Part shown: piece by piece, positions 11,940 through 23,479 of the stretch
Layout: each line of letters opens with the position of its first letter
How positions within the stretch are numbered: position 1 is the first letter of the stretch
From: Neoceratodus forsteri
Taxonomy: Eukaryota > Chordata > Ceratodontiformes > Ceratodontidae
Length of the DNA stretch: 64,000 nucleotides
NCBI GenBank assembly: GCA_016271365.2
Contig: CM057456.1
Coordinates: 889,820,001-889,884,000 of the forward strand
Direction of reading: 5' to 3'
Translations under genes and position numbers: made by a program
Notes under the pieces: model-generated
Told to the model about the DNA's origin: nothing
Seen by the model: only the letters and a program-made list of their open reading frames with translations
Database searches by the model: none

Positions 11940-12960
11940 ATGTCAGTCCTCAACATGCAAACTGTAGCTTTCTCTGAACTCTTTCACACTGTCTGTAAAC
12001 CAGTAGCTCTGTCTGTAGTTCTTTGTAGGATGTGTTTCAGGGGTGAGGTGCTCTGTTGCAGGGACTGTGGGGAACTCTTCTCCAGGCATGGGCTATGTAG
12101 CAGGGGGCACTGCCTCTTCTATAGGACCATAGCAGAGCTCCATGCTCAGCTGGAAGCAGCCAGGAAAGAAATTATCCATTTGCACACTCAGTTCTGCAGG
12201 AGACTACCCCCTCGCCCCACTCCCCCAGAGACTTACTGGACCAGAAGGGTGATGAGGTGCAAGAAAGGGAGAAGGAGCAGCCTTAAAAAGGTTGACCAGC
12301 CCAAGCCCAGTTATATCCAGATGATTAACTACTTTGCACCACTGAAAGGAGGCTCAGTCTCCTTACTCTGCAAAGGGGGACTCTGATCAGTTTCAGGTGA
12401 CAGGCAAGACAGCACATTGGCCCCAAGGGAAGGTACAACAGTAAGACAGGTCCTAGTGATCAGGGACTCAATTGTTAGAGTGACAGACAGGGTGCTGGTG
12501 GGGCAGATGGAAGAGGATTGGGCCAATGCCTGCCTGGAGCATCAGTCAACCAGGACTTAGAATGGGGAGGATGGTGAAGAGGGAAGCAAGAGCTGGGGGT
12601 GCTGGTGCACCTGGATAACAATGATCTGACCAACCAGTCAGTGGAAACAGTGAAGCAGAGTTTCCATTGACTGAGGCACAGATTGGCAGCACACTCAGCT
12701 TTCCTGGTCTTCTCTGAAGTCCACCTTGTGCAGGTCTGGGCAGGATGACAGGACAGGATTTGGGGTACTGAGATAGAAGAATTCAATTGTTGGCTCAAGT
12801 GGTGATGTTGGAACATGGGGTACCACTCTGTAGGGGATTGGAGGGATTTCTGCAACAGATGGCTCTTCAAAGGTGATGAGTTTCACCTGCGAGAGGGTTG
12901 GACAGCACCCTGGGGCAGATGTTCGATGTCTATATCATGCATTTAGACTGACTGCAGGGG
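11940..12960 (+). pseudogene. CR1 ORF1 (Cys-rich, coiled coil, esterase-like), broken
   Basis: CR1 ORF1 proteins bind RNA and often carry an SGNH-esterase-like domain. The ORF 11,940-12,386 has a Cys-rich segment (CRMCFRG, CCRDCGE, RHGLCSRGHC) followed by a short coiled coil (TIAELHAQLEAARKEI). A different frame at about 12,445-12,490 reads RQVLVIRDSIVRVTDR, which matches the esterase block-I motif (usually V-x-GDS) with Gly changed to Arg. A later trace, DEFHLREG near 12,873, fits the His-bearing C-terminal block. The sequence is riddled with frameshifts. The esterase call rests on these two motifs only. Confidence 0.72.
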
Positions 12961-13832
12961 CGTCTAGGTCTACAGGATCCACAATGGAGGGTGAGCAGAA
13001 GGGGATCCAAGCTAGTACTCCCCCACACCAAGTGGACGATAGCAGAACACAGGGTACAAGGCGTGCTGTGGGGTATGCAGGACTAAGGGGAGGGACAGTT
13101 GTGAGAGAAAATAAATGCAGGCAAAGGCACTAAGGGAGGGGGAGAAAACATAGAAGGCAGATGAAGAGTAGTAGAGTCAGATCAGGGGTTAAGTGGAAGG
13201 GGGTATGCCTTAACGCCAGGAGTCATGGGAATAAACTTAGTGAGTTTCAGGCAATGATAGCACACACTGAGGTGGACCTTGTGACCATCACAGAAACATG
13301 GGCTACAGAAAATATTGAATGGGAGATGGCAGTCCCTGGATATACAGTACGTTATTCAGGAGGGATTGAAGGATGGGTGGGGTGGGAATCACCCTCTATA
13401 TCAGGGAGGGCATTGAAGTGACTGAAGATGAGGGCATTAGAGGTAGTGATGGAGAAACTGAGTCTATATGGATGTAGTTCATAGTCACCTCAGGCAGAAA
13501 AATAAGATTGGGGTAGTCTATAGGCCCCTGGGTCAAGAGGGACAGATAACTTAGGGAGGAACTTAAAAGGGGTAGCAAAGGGGGGTGGCAGTGTTGAGGG
13601 ATTTAAACTTGCTGGACATGATTGTGAGGTCCCGGTGGTCAGGAGTCAGTCACTGCTTTGATGCCTTTCAGGACTGTCTGCTGGTGCAACTGGTTAAGGA
13701 ACCCACCAGGCACTCCGCAGGCCCTGATGGGGTACTCACCAAGACAGAGTTAGTGGGTGCTGTGTGAGTGGGAGAACCATTGGGGAATAGCGTCCATAAC
13801 TTTGTGTGGTTTCAACTGGGACAGAGGTAAGC

Positions 13833-14203
13833 TTTTGAAACTTTTAAAACGAACCAGCTAAAACTATTTGCATTTGCCTGTAACTGTATTTAAAAGCTTA
13901 GAGTCACTGCAAGCCCAGGACCTGTGTTCTATCTGAAATCCCCCCCTGTGCAAATCTCACTGGGGACTGTTTGTTAATTTGTAAAGTGCATTTCCAGTTG
14001 TAACTGAATTACCCCCCTGTGAAAAACTCATTTGGGGACTGTTTAACTTCTAAGTGCTTTTCCTGTGTGCAGAATTTCAGTTTGCCCTGCTAGTAATCAC
14101 CTTCTTTTTTGAATCACAATAGTACCTGATAGCCCACAGCCCATTTGCTCTTCTCCCCACACCCACTACCAGCCCGCCCCCAGCAAGTTAATCTTTTGCC
14201 TGT
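13833..14203 (+). repeat. 5' UTR repeat of the inserted LINE, copy 1
   Basis: This segment, starting TTTTGAAAC, is repeated at 14,498-14,850 with small indels; the two starts are 665 bp apart. A unique GC-rich spacer (14,204-14,497) lies between. Repeated promoter monomers at the 5' end are known in several LINE groups; here that role is inferred from position. Confidence 0.88.
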
Positions 14204-14497
14204 GCTGCATATTTAATCCCCCCTCTCTCTTCATTCTCCTGCAGAGACCACCCCCCTCCCCTGAGGCGACCGGAGTCGCGAGGCCTACTCTGAAGCCCTC
14301 CCTGCCCACAGAAGCCGAACCCGAGACACACCAGGTAATTTCTACCTTGATCCAGGCTGCTGCCACTTATCGTTGGCCATCTGGCACCTTTCTGGAACGC
14401 CACAAGCTCCCCTGCTCAGCACATGAATCCCGCCAGAGTAGCACTGAAGTTGCTGCCCAGGCTCAAACGGAGACAGAACTGTTACTTTTGTGCCTGA

Positions 14498-14850
14498 TTT
14501 TGAAACTTTAAAATGAACCAGCTAAAACTATTTGCATTTGCCTGTAACTGTATTTAAAAGCTTAGAGTCACTGCAAGCCAGGACCTGTGTTCTATCTGAA
14601 ATCCCCTGTACAAATCTCACTGGGGACTGTTTGTTAATTTGTAAAGTGCATTTCAGTTGTAACTGAATTACCCCCTGTGAAAAACTCATTTGGGGACTGT
14701 TTAACTTCTAAGTGCTTTTCCTGTGTGCAGAATTTCAGTTTGCCCTGCTAGTAATCACCTTCTTTTTGAATCACAATAGTACCTGATAGCCCCAGCCCAT
14801 TTTCTCTTCTCCCCACACTACCAGCCCGCCCCAACAAGTTAATCTTTTGC
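14498..14850 (+). repeat. 5' UTR repeat of the inserted LINE, copy 2
   Basis: Second copy of the segment at 13,833-14,203, more than 90% alike by eye. It diverges after the shared 'ttaatcttttgcctgtg' and is followed by a poly(T) run at about 14,862-14,877, then the region leading to the ORF. Confidence 0.88.
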
Positions 14851-15008
14851 CTGTGTTGATCTTTTTTTTTTTTTTTCTTTTTGTTCAACACCCAACTTCT
14901 CCATTAGCTCCTTATATTGTTTTGCCACTAGAGGAGCCTGATTAATTTGAACAATTTGCTCCCAATACCTCACTTGTCACATTTACTGCTCTCTAGTAGC
15001 TGTTTCAC

Positions 15009-17758
15009 TTGGTGATCACCCCTCATCACCCCCTCTCCAATCGTAAGCTATCCCGCCATTGTGCACTCCCAGATCAGCCCTCCTCCTCCTCCTGCTCCTG
15101 TCAGGCAATGTCCACCCCAATCCCGGGCCTGGCAGCACTGGTCCTCCCCCTGAAATCTCCTGGGCTGCGCATTGCTTCTATGAACATCTGTAGCCTCCTG
15201 AAAAAACTGGACTCTCTACACTGCTGGGTGCCGCTTCATAAACCTGATGTTGTTGCCCTGGTTGAAACCTGGCTGTCTCCCTCCACTCCTAACTCTCATG
15301 TCTCTCTCCCCGGCTACACTCTCCACCAGTTGGACCGTGTTGGCAGGAGAGGTGGGGGCTGTGTCTTCTATTTGAAGGATTCTCTCATGGGGCTACCACT
15401 CCCCCCGCCTGACCTCGACCATGAGGCCCAGGCACTTACTCTAAAGCTGTCCCCTGACCCAGCTAGAGGCCCATTATTCCTAACCATAGCCTACATACCC
15501 CCCAAGAACCAATCCCAGGCCCTGGGCCCACTAATTGACTACCTCACCTCCCTACCCAACTCGCGGGACCAAATCTTGGTGGGCGACTTGAATATAAACT
15601 GGCTCATCCCTGTCCTCCTCTCACCGTGAGGCTTTCATTCAATTGACCTAACTCAACTGGTCACACAGCCTACTAGAAAAAACCCTGGGGGACAAGCACC
15701 CTCCTGGATGTGGTCCTCACCAACAGGCCAATCCACATCCACAACATTCAAATCCTCCTGACTGCCTCAGTGACCACTCCCTGTGCTTTTCAACTGGGAA
15801 ACCCCTCGGCCCTCATCCCGGTCAAACCACCTCTCGAGAGGTGGCTTGGCCTGGGGACTCATAGGCCTTAAGCGCTTCCTTGCCCACACTGATTGGTCCC
15901 CTCTGACAGGGCAACCAACATTGACTTGGCCCTGGCCTTCTTTGTAAGCACTTTCAACTGCGTGTGATATCTTTGCTCCCATAACTGCTAGGGTCCAAAG
16001 TGAAACATGCCCCTTGGATCACCCTGCCCTACTGTAGCAGCTTAAGCAACGCGACAATCTTTGGCACCTTGCTGTTGCTACTGGCCGTTCAGCTGACAGG
16101 CAGTCCTATGCTGCCGCCCACAACCAGTACACCTGGGCCATCCGCAAAGCAAAGGCACAATACTACCAAGCCTCTCTTACCTCCACCTGGGGGAACCCCA
16201 GGTGCTTCTGGGACAACATCAAGCAACTGAATGGTCACTCCCAATCCCCCTCTCCTTCTCTTCTCAACATCAATGGTACCGTCTCCTCTGACCCTGCCCT
16301 CATTGCCACCCACCTCAATAACTCCTTACCGACCTTAGCTCAGTACTTCCTGGTAACTTTTTCAGTCCACCTCCTCCATCTGTACCACCACCCATTGCCG
16401 CCCCTCTTTCCACTCGTCATGTCACCATGCAAGAAGCTAGGCCTTACTTGCTAAAAGCCCTAAAGGTAACACCATCGGTAATGACTCACTTGATCTCTGC
16501 CTTTACGTCAGGTCCTGGATCAGGTCCTCTTACCTATTACGTGCATTTTCAACAAATCACTCTGTCTCGGACAATTCCCTTCTGCCTGGAAGATTGCCAC
16601 AGTTACCCTGTCCATAAAGGTGGTGACAGGACTCTTCGGGTAACTACCGACCCATCTCAATCCCTCCCCTCTCTAAGGCGTTAGAAAAGTGGCAGTCCCA
16701 AGTCTCTGACTACCTCTGTAAGTACAATGTTCTCTGCCCTGAACAACACAGGTTCAGAGCAGGTCATAGTACCAATACAGCACTCCTGGAATTTTCCAGC
16801 TTCCTCCATGCCTCCTTGGACTCTGGTGCCTGGCTGATGCTATATTATTGACCTGTCTAAGCATTCGATACCGTTTCGCATCCTCTTTGCTCTCCACCTC
16901 GACCTAATAGGCTTTGCCTTAGGACCTGTTCCTGGTGCACTAGCTATCTCTCGCCCGCTCCCAATGTGTGAAAGTCAAGGTACTCTCTCTGAAACATGCT
17001 CCATTCGCTGGGGTGCCTGAGGCTCAATTCTTGGACCCCTACTATTCTCACTCTTTCTTAACTCCCTACCCAGCAGTTGTCCGGGTAAGATGCTTCTATG
17101 CTGATGATGCTGTTCTCGTTGCCTCCCACAATGACCCCATGCTGCTACAGAACTCCCTCAACTAGTCTTTGACTCTGCAGCTACCTGGTTCACTGAACAC
17201 TGACTTGTTATCAACCTTAAGAAAACAAAAACGATGCTCTTCTCCCACCCCCAAAATAAGTACAGCAAGTTTCCCTTAGCTGTCCACTCCACACCCAATC
17301 TCGTCATTGACCAGGTGCAGTCCTATAAATATCTTGGTATAACCTTTGACCCTGCACTTTCATTCCATGGACACATATCTGCCCTAAATTCTGTCGCCAA
17401 CTCACGGCTAGGCATTCTTTACCAGTACAAGAAATGCCTCCCTCCTGATGCCCTCCGCCTGGCTGTCACCTCCTCTGTCATGTCTCTCATTGACTATGGC
17501 CTTCCAGTCTATGGCTCAGCAGATCAGACTGCCCTCAACAAGGTTCACCTCACAGTTAATAAGGCCTGCAGACTTATCACTGGTGCTCCCAGACTCACTC
17601 ACACATGTGAGCTGTACACCCTGGCTACCCTACTCAACCTGGAAGAGCGACTCATGTATCAGACATGCCAGCTCACCTTTAAAGCTCCTGCGTGGCCTAT
17701 CCCCCATAGGCCTATCCAAACCATTACCGTACTGCACCGAGGCCTGATCACGCCGTAG
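15009..17758 (+). pseudogene. Endonuclease-RT ORF of the inserted LINE, broken
   Basis: The endonuclease piece (15,009-15,629) reads IASMNICSLLKKLDSL, VVALVETWLSPSTPNSHV, DRVGRRGGGCVFYL and ILVGDLNINW, the standard catalytic landmarks. The sequence between 15,630 and 16,960 is out of frame in several places; the RT palm resumes near 17,090 with FYADDAVLVAS. The final piece (17,234-17,758) has QSYKYLGITFDPALSFHGH, DYGLPVYGSAD and KACRLITGAPRLTHT, the RT thumb region of this LINE group. Active-site residues are intact but there are at least five frame breaks. 'TWLSP' and 'GDLNINW' favour a Rex1/L2-like clade; this is a judgement, not a search result. Confidence 0.87.
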
Positions 17759-18599
17759 CCCGTCAAGAGCTACCTCCTAGTTATTCCGAGAGCCAGGACC
17801 TCTCAAGGTCAGAGGGCATTCCCCTACCGTGCGCCCCACTGGTATAACTCCCTCCCTGCCAGTGTCTCAAACTCACTAACCTTAGCTTGCTTTAAGCCCA
17901 GGCTCAGAAACTTCCTGCTTAGCTCTCGCAAATGCAACTGCCGCTAGCCTAGTGTAAAAAAAAATATATATATATACTCTGTTTGACAATGCTCACTGGC
18001 TCCCCCCTTCCTTTCCCTACTAATTCCTCCTCCCCTATCTCCCTCCATTCTACTCCCACCAGCTCTCCCCGACCATAAGTTTTCACCTTTGTTATCTTTT
18101 GTTTCGTTGGAGATTGTATTCTATTGAAACAAAATTGTAATTGAACTGTAACTTTTTTGTTTGTAAGTACTGTGTCCCTTGTACTACTGTTCTGATGTCC
18201 TCTTTGTGACGAGGTACCTTTGTAAATGAGCCTCTGGCTCAAAGGTTTCTAAACTGATGTTTAACTAAATAAATAAATAAATAAATAAATGAGCTGCACT
18301 CGAGAACTGAAGTCCTTGACTTTAGAAAAGCATACTTTGATAAAATGAGGGAACTAGTCAGAGAGAAGTTAGTAGGGGTGAGGGGCATAGGCAGGGCGGA
18401 GGAGAAATGGAAGGCAATCAAGGCAGCTATCCTTGAGGCATAGAAGACATGTGTAAAAGTAGTGACAAAGAAAAATAGTAGAAACCACTATGGTTCTCAT
18501 CTAGAGTCAGGGAAGTGGCCAGGACTAAAAAAGGGCCATTTATAAATATAGGGGTAAGCAAGAAGAGACAGAAGGTTCTGGGTGTTAATATAGGCCCGC

Positions 18600-19860
18600 A
18601 TAATAAAGCAGGACAAAATATCGCAGGCATCACATCATGGGCATAAAGAACACTTGGGACAAGCATCATGGGCAATAATACCGTGAGTCACCAGCCTGAG
18701 GAGTGCTACCAGACCCCAGGGACATGAGAGGAGGGAAGTAGACACCCAGATATGAAGCACAGGGCAGGCACAGCAGGAACACCACAATGGCCAACAGAAC
18801 AGATCCCAGTGCCTGCACCCGCTACTACAAGTGCCACCGGCACTCCTGCACACCCCAGGCCCCCAAACACTGCCACCAACACTGACCAACATATAGCCTG
18901 CCACATCTAGCCATGGACAATGCTACCCAGGTATCCAGGGTCAGACCTGTATCAAGTGGCATCCCCAGGTGTTGATTGCTGGCATACACACCGTGAAACA
19001 GACACAGAAGCAACAGAGCAGACCACAACACCACCAGGGACAGGACTGCATAGACGATGGTGGAGGGACTGGCAAAGTGTGGCACTGTGGGGGGGGGGAA
19101 GCAGGTATATTGAACCAGGGACCACATCGGACTACATTAGCCATGTGCCCACAGCTGAGGGCTCCTCTATGCCCACTGTAGACAGGACACAGACATGGTG
19201 ACTGATGTGCAGCAACACACTGCAAGCAACAGTGGCGGTTGGCTGGAAGCCCATCATGGGCATGCACACAGGCCCCCCCCCCCGTGTCCAGCCAATGGTG
19301 TGATGGGCTGCTACCTAGAGTTGGTGTGCATGGTGGGGGGAGTCAAAGTGGCACAATAGGGAGCCATGTGGGTGTGCATGCAGGGATACCAGCACCTGGC
19401 AGCACTACACCACAGAAATGGGAACATCGTGGAAATACACAGCCCCCCACACACTTGGATCCAGCAATGCAATTAGCCCCCTCCACAGGTGCATCCAGTG
19501 CCACTTAGTGGGGTGGTACAAATGGGAGGCACACAGTAGTTGCAGCCTGTCCTGACTGCAGAAGCTCACTACCTGTGCTGCCACAGACTGAACTGAGTGT
19601 AACTGTGTGTGCACAAGTGTGCCAGTACCTGACATGGCGCTGCATTATGCAAGTGCCAGAGGGGGGAAGACCCTTCTTCAACATGTTGGCCACTTATTCT
19701 ACTGGAAGAGGGAGGTCTGCTAAGAAGACCTCCTGGACATGTGCAGAGTACACTTCTGCAGCCCCCTCCATGTCTGCACAAGTCTGTCCAGTGATATATT
19801 GTCACTTGCTTTATTATGTTCTGCTTTGGTTTGCCTGCAATCTTTTTTACCATGGTATTT
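18600..19860. other. Unclassified insertion in the CR1
   Basis: CR1 coding sequence is lost near 18,600 and returns near 19,870, so about 1.26 kb is foreign or rearranged. It is GC-rich, TG/CA-rich and has poly(G)/poly(C) runs at 19,089-19,098 and 19,271-19,282. A possible short inverted pair (ACAAAATATCG near 18,612 and the complement of TATTTTGTTCC near 19,857) could be transposon ends, but it is short and imperfect. ORFs on both strands share no known motif. Confidence 0.45.
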
Positions 19861-21698
19861 TGTTCCACGATATTAGCAAATGGAACCAGACAGAATGAGA
19901 GGAATATCTTCAGAAAACCATGGAGGCACAGAAGATTGTCAGGGAGGTGAAAGAAGACACAGAGTTGCCCATCACAGAGGGGGTGAAGAATGGAAAAAAA
20001 CTGTTTTTTTTTAGATATCTTAGTGAAAATGTAAAAAGAGGGGGGAATCGCACAGCTAGTGTAGGGGGTAGGGTGATAGAAGAGGATGGGCAAAAGGCCA
20101 AGTTCTGAATGACTATTTTTTGCTCAGTCTTCATTAAGGAGGAAGGCAAGCCCTTGCCTGAGAGTGGCACCAAAGTGGCCACAAAGGCAACCCCAGCAAG
20201 GAGTCACTCATTGTTTACTAGTGAAAGAGTCCTGAAAGGACTGGCAGCTCTAAAGATAGATAAGGCACTGGGTCCAGATGGGTTGCTCCTGAGGATACTG
20301 TGGGAGTTAGCAGTGGAACTGGCTGAACCACTGACTGGGTTGTTCAATAGCTCACTCAGGACTGGTGAAGTCCCAGAGGATTGGAAGTTAGTAGACGTTG
20401 TGCTGCTACATAAGGGGTGGATAGGGAGCAACCAGGGAATTATAGGCCTGATAGTCTGACCTCCATTGTGGGGAAGCTGATGGAATCTCTGATTGAAGAG
20501 GACCTCATAGAATACCTGGAGAGTAACAGACTCCAGGATAATAATCATCAAGGTTTTATTGCAGGAAGATCTTGGCAGTCCAACCTGATAGTTTTCTTTT
20601 ACTGGGTAACAAAGGAGATAGGCAAGGGCCACGCGGTGGACTTGATGTACTTTGACTTCAGTAAGGCGTTTGATTCAGTACTACACAAGAGATTGCTTAA
20701 GAAAATGGAAGACCTGGGTGCAGCTGAAACTGTAGTGAGTTGGGTGGGTAACTGGCTAACAGGTGACAGAGGGTGGTGATCAATGGGGTTAAATCAGAAG
20801 AGAGGGAGGTAATGACCAGGGTTCCACATGGATCTGTTCTGGGCCCGGTCCTCTTCAACATGTTCATTAGTGACACTTGTGAGGGAATCCAGGTCAAGTT
20901 ATGTCTCTTTGCAGATGACACAAAACTATGTGGGAGGGTGGATAGTGAACAAGGAATAAGGAATATGCAGAAGTACCTGCAAAAGTTAGAGGGGTAGTCA
21001 AAGGTCTGGCAGTTAAAAATCAATGCAAAAAAGTGCAAGGTAACGAGGAATGGGATCTGGGAGTTACCATTGGCAACTCCCTTAAACAAACAAGTCAGTG
21101 CAACAAGGCCTATAGTAAGACCAACAGGATGCTGGGATGATCGGGAGGGTGATTGATAGGTTAGAGACAGTGCAACAGAGTGACCAAAATGATTCAGGGA
21201 CAGTAGAGTAAATCCTATGAGGAGTGCCTCAGGGCACTAAATTTGTACTCATTGGAGACCAGAAGGGAGAGGAAAGAAATGACTGAGACCTTCATATTCC
21301 TCAAAGGAATTAATTCACTGAACTGTGGGGAATTATTTAGCCTGAATACCAACTCACAGTCATGGCATCACAAGTGAAAGATAGCAGGTGGGAGGTTCAG
21401 TAGAGATGTGAGGAAGTACTTCTTTACAGAAAGGGTGGTGGAACCTTGCAACAGTCTGCTAGCTGAGGTGGTGGGAAGAAACACAATGAGGGGGTTCAAA
21501 CAGGCCTGGGATAGAATGAAGGGAATTGTGGTTACATTGACTGACAGGACCACAGAAGAAAACAAGGAAAAGACCAGGTGGGTTAGTACCCTGGGGAGAT
21601 ATTAGGTTCCAAGGAAGATTCCAGGGATTTAGGGAACTTAGGCAGACTGGATGGACTGTTGGTCTTTTTCTGCTATCATTGTCTATGTTTCTGTGTTT

Positions 21699-22100
21699 CT
21701 AGCTTATGGTCATACCACCCTGAATGCGCCCAATCTCTTTATGTTTCACTCCTTACCCTTTACTATTACTTGTCCTGTTGTTATCCATGCTCTACTGTTA
21801 TTAACTGCAGTTGTCAAGGAGATCAGGCAGCCTGTCCTGATAGGGTGAACCAGTGAGTTGTGATGAAAAAATTACTGATCATTTTATGAACCAATATCTG
21901 CAATATATATTATTCATCAATAAATTAATTTATAACACAGTGGGAACAACATATGTAATGGTTCCCATTCATTTATTTATTGAAACGTTTCACCAGAAAA
22001 AGCACTCTGAAAAAAAGTTGCTCATCTCACAGTGCATTCTGGGGGAAAGGGTAATGGAAATACATACATGCATACAACAGCAAACATTATTACAACGATA
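21699..22100. other. No gene seen; AT-rich spacer
   Basis: Unremarkable AT-rich sequence between the CR1 3' end and the next repeat. I see no motif in it. Confidence 0.5.
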
Positions 22101-22943
22101 TTGGGCCCCATGTACTATGGTGCAGAGTGGCTATGCTCTGCGTATCTGACCCACGTAGCCACTCCCCACACATTGTGCCCCCCCGCATTGGATGCACTAA
22201 GGGAGTGCACGCAGACAGTATGCGCCAGATCCCCCTGGTCTGTGGACCTCACCATGTGGGGGGTATGCCAGCTTTATGTGCCATGCACAATGGTACATAG
22301 TGCTGGCCACGGGGCTGTGTAGGAGGTGCAGTGTATGCCAGGTAGAACCCTGCCATAACCCCCGTACATGACCCGCACACACTCTGGAACCCACCAGGCT
22401 ACAAGGCAAATAGCTCACCCACCCTCATCAGGGGCCTCTGCCTTGAGCCGCCTGGTAACTCTCACCCACCCCAGCACACAGAGGTGTGTGGTTTCACACT
22501 GCCACTTGCCTCCCCAAAACCCACACAGGGGCATCAGCTCACAGATGCAGCCCCTGGGTCCCCACGACGGCCTGCCAGCATTCAACCCCCCACCCATCCC
22601 ACTGCAGTGATCAGTACCATTGGAGGGCCGGCAGCATGGCCCTCTCTCCCCTGCCACAGACACCAGCTGTCAGACATCTGTGGGGCATGCAGCCAATGTG
22701 CACCCTGCCGCGTTAGTGATCCACTTGTGGACCAATGCCGGCATACAACTGGCTGCCCGGCTGAGTCCAGGACTCTGCCCTCACCCACCCTGCATGGACC
22801 TGCTCACCGGGGGGTGGGTCCACGGACAGATGGCGGCTGGTAGTGCATACTGGCATGCATGCACCTGTCTGCAGGTGCAGAGCTGCATGTTTGGGTTATG
22901 CGCCTTTGGTGCATAACCTGTGCCCATATGTGCATAGGGCCAA
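22101..22943. mobile_element. Possible non-autonomous DNA element with ~24-bp inverted ends
   Basis: The left end TTGGGCCCCATGTACTATGG pairs with the inverted right end (22,921-22,943, reading TTGGCCCTATGCACATATGG on the minus strand) at roughly three of four positions. The interior is GC-rich in an AT-rich setting. No transposase motif is seen. A TSD is not clear, so the superfamily is open; the ends are of the kind found in Harbinger-type MITEs. Confidence 0.5.
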
Positions 22944-23479
22944 ATATTGGCAGCGATGAATAGCAAATAACAGAAAGAACATATTAAGTGCAGCAAAGAG
23001 TACAATTGTACACAGAGGTCACAATGGACAGATCAAGTGCATTACATTAGGATAACACCTTAACTTCATGGTGATGGTACCATTTAGCCTGAAAGGAAGA
23101 GGTGGATAGGTGGATAGCTGGATAACGATGCTGGAAGGGGAGCGGATGAATAGGAATCAAGGTTATAGATATAATGATAGTAGTAGTAGCTTGATAGGAA
23201 CTTAAAGTCATAGTTATATTGGTAGTTATAGATAACCTGAAGGAATAGCCAGGTAGGGATCTCAGCAGGGGAAGAAAGTAATGGGGCTGGAAGGGAGCTG
23301 TAATTCAGAATAGTTACTGAATATATTGATAGAGGCTGGGAAGCAGGTCAGGAATACCAGGTAGGTTAATTGCAGGTACAATTCACAGAGAGGAAATTAT
23401 GTAGGGCTGAAGTTATAGAGAAGGGGGAGGAGGAGGGGGAATTTGGTTCAGCATAACAGCTGCCATCAAGTGTATCTTC
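22944..23479. other. No gene seen
   Basis: Purine-rich, with loose GATA/GGTA-like short repeats (23,099-23,260). I recognise no element. Confidence 0.45.

Larger units (their letters stand above)
13827..18290 (+). mobile_element. Rex1/L2-like LINE inserted into the CR1
   Basis: Its edges are set by the interrupted CR1: left 'acagag', right 'gagctgc', so at most a 3-4 bp 'gag' duplication. Order: 5' UTR with two copies of a ~350-bp segment, one long ORF (endonuclease then RT, about 15,009-17,758), 3' UTR, and an (AAAT)n tail at 18,264-18,290. The 3' terminus (18,206-18,262, with 'tttgtaaatgagcctctgg') recurs at 61,055-61,117. I cannot separate Rex1/Babar, L2 and Kiri-type clades by eye. It is younger than the CR1 it interrupts. 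Confidence 0.88.
13161..21000 (+). pseudogene. CR1 ORF2 (endonuclease-RT), split and frameshifted
   Basis: Start and N-terminal endonuclease: 13,188 onward reads GVCLNARSHGNKLSEF and LVTITETWATENIEW. The endonuclease tail stops at 13,826, where a LINE is inserted, and resumes at 18,291 with ELHSRTEVLDFRKAYF. After a second gap the linker continues at about 19,890 (MEAQKIVREVKEDTELP). RT motifs: GLAALKIDKALGPDGL (20,240), NYRPDSLTSIVGKLMES (20,430), YFDFSKAFDSVLHKRL (20,650), PHGSVLGPVLFNMFI (20,820) and the intact active-site box FADDTKL (near 20,910). The catalytic Asp residues are kept, yet frameshifts near 20,420, 20,770 and 21,000 plus the insertions rule out a product. Confidence 0.9.
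11940..21698 (+). mobile_element. CR1-type LINE, interrupted twice
   Basis: One CR1-like element is spread over 9.8 kb. Its own sequence is 11,940-13,826, then 18,291 to about 18,600, then about 19,860-21,698. A 4.46-kb LINE (13,827-18,290) and an unclassified piece (about 18,600-19,860) lie between. Parts in order: ORF1 with Cys-rich, coiled-coil and esterase-like traces, endonuclease, RT with FADDTKL, and a 3' UTR ending in 'gactgttggtctttttctgc' and 'tctatgtttctg', the CR1/L3-style terminus. Removing the first insertion joins 'ttcaactgggacagag' to 'gagctgcactcgag' and restores the protein order. No target-site duplication of the CR1 itself was found. Confidence 0.88.

Noticed and set aside
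18569..19267. Several overlapping ORFs on both strands in the CR1 gap
   Set aside because: They overlap in many frames in a TG/CA-rich block and contain no motif; chance is the simpler reading.
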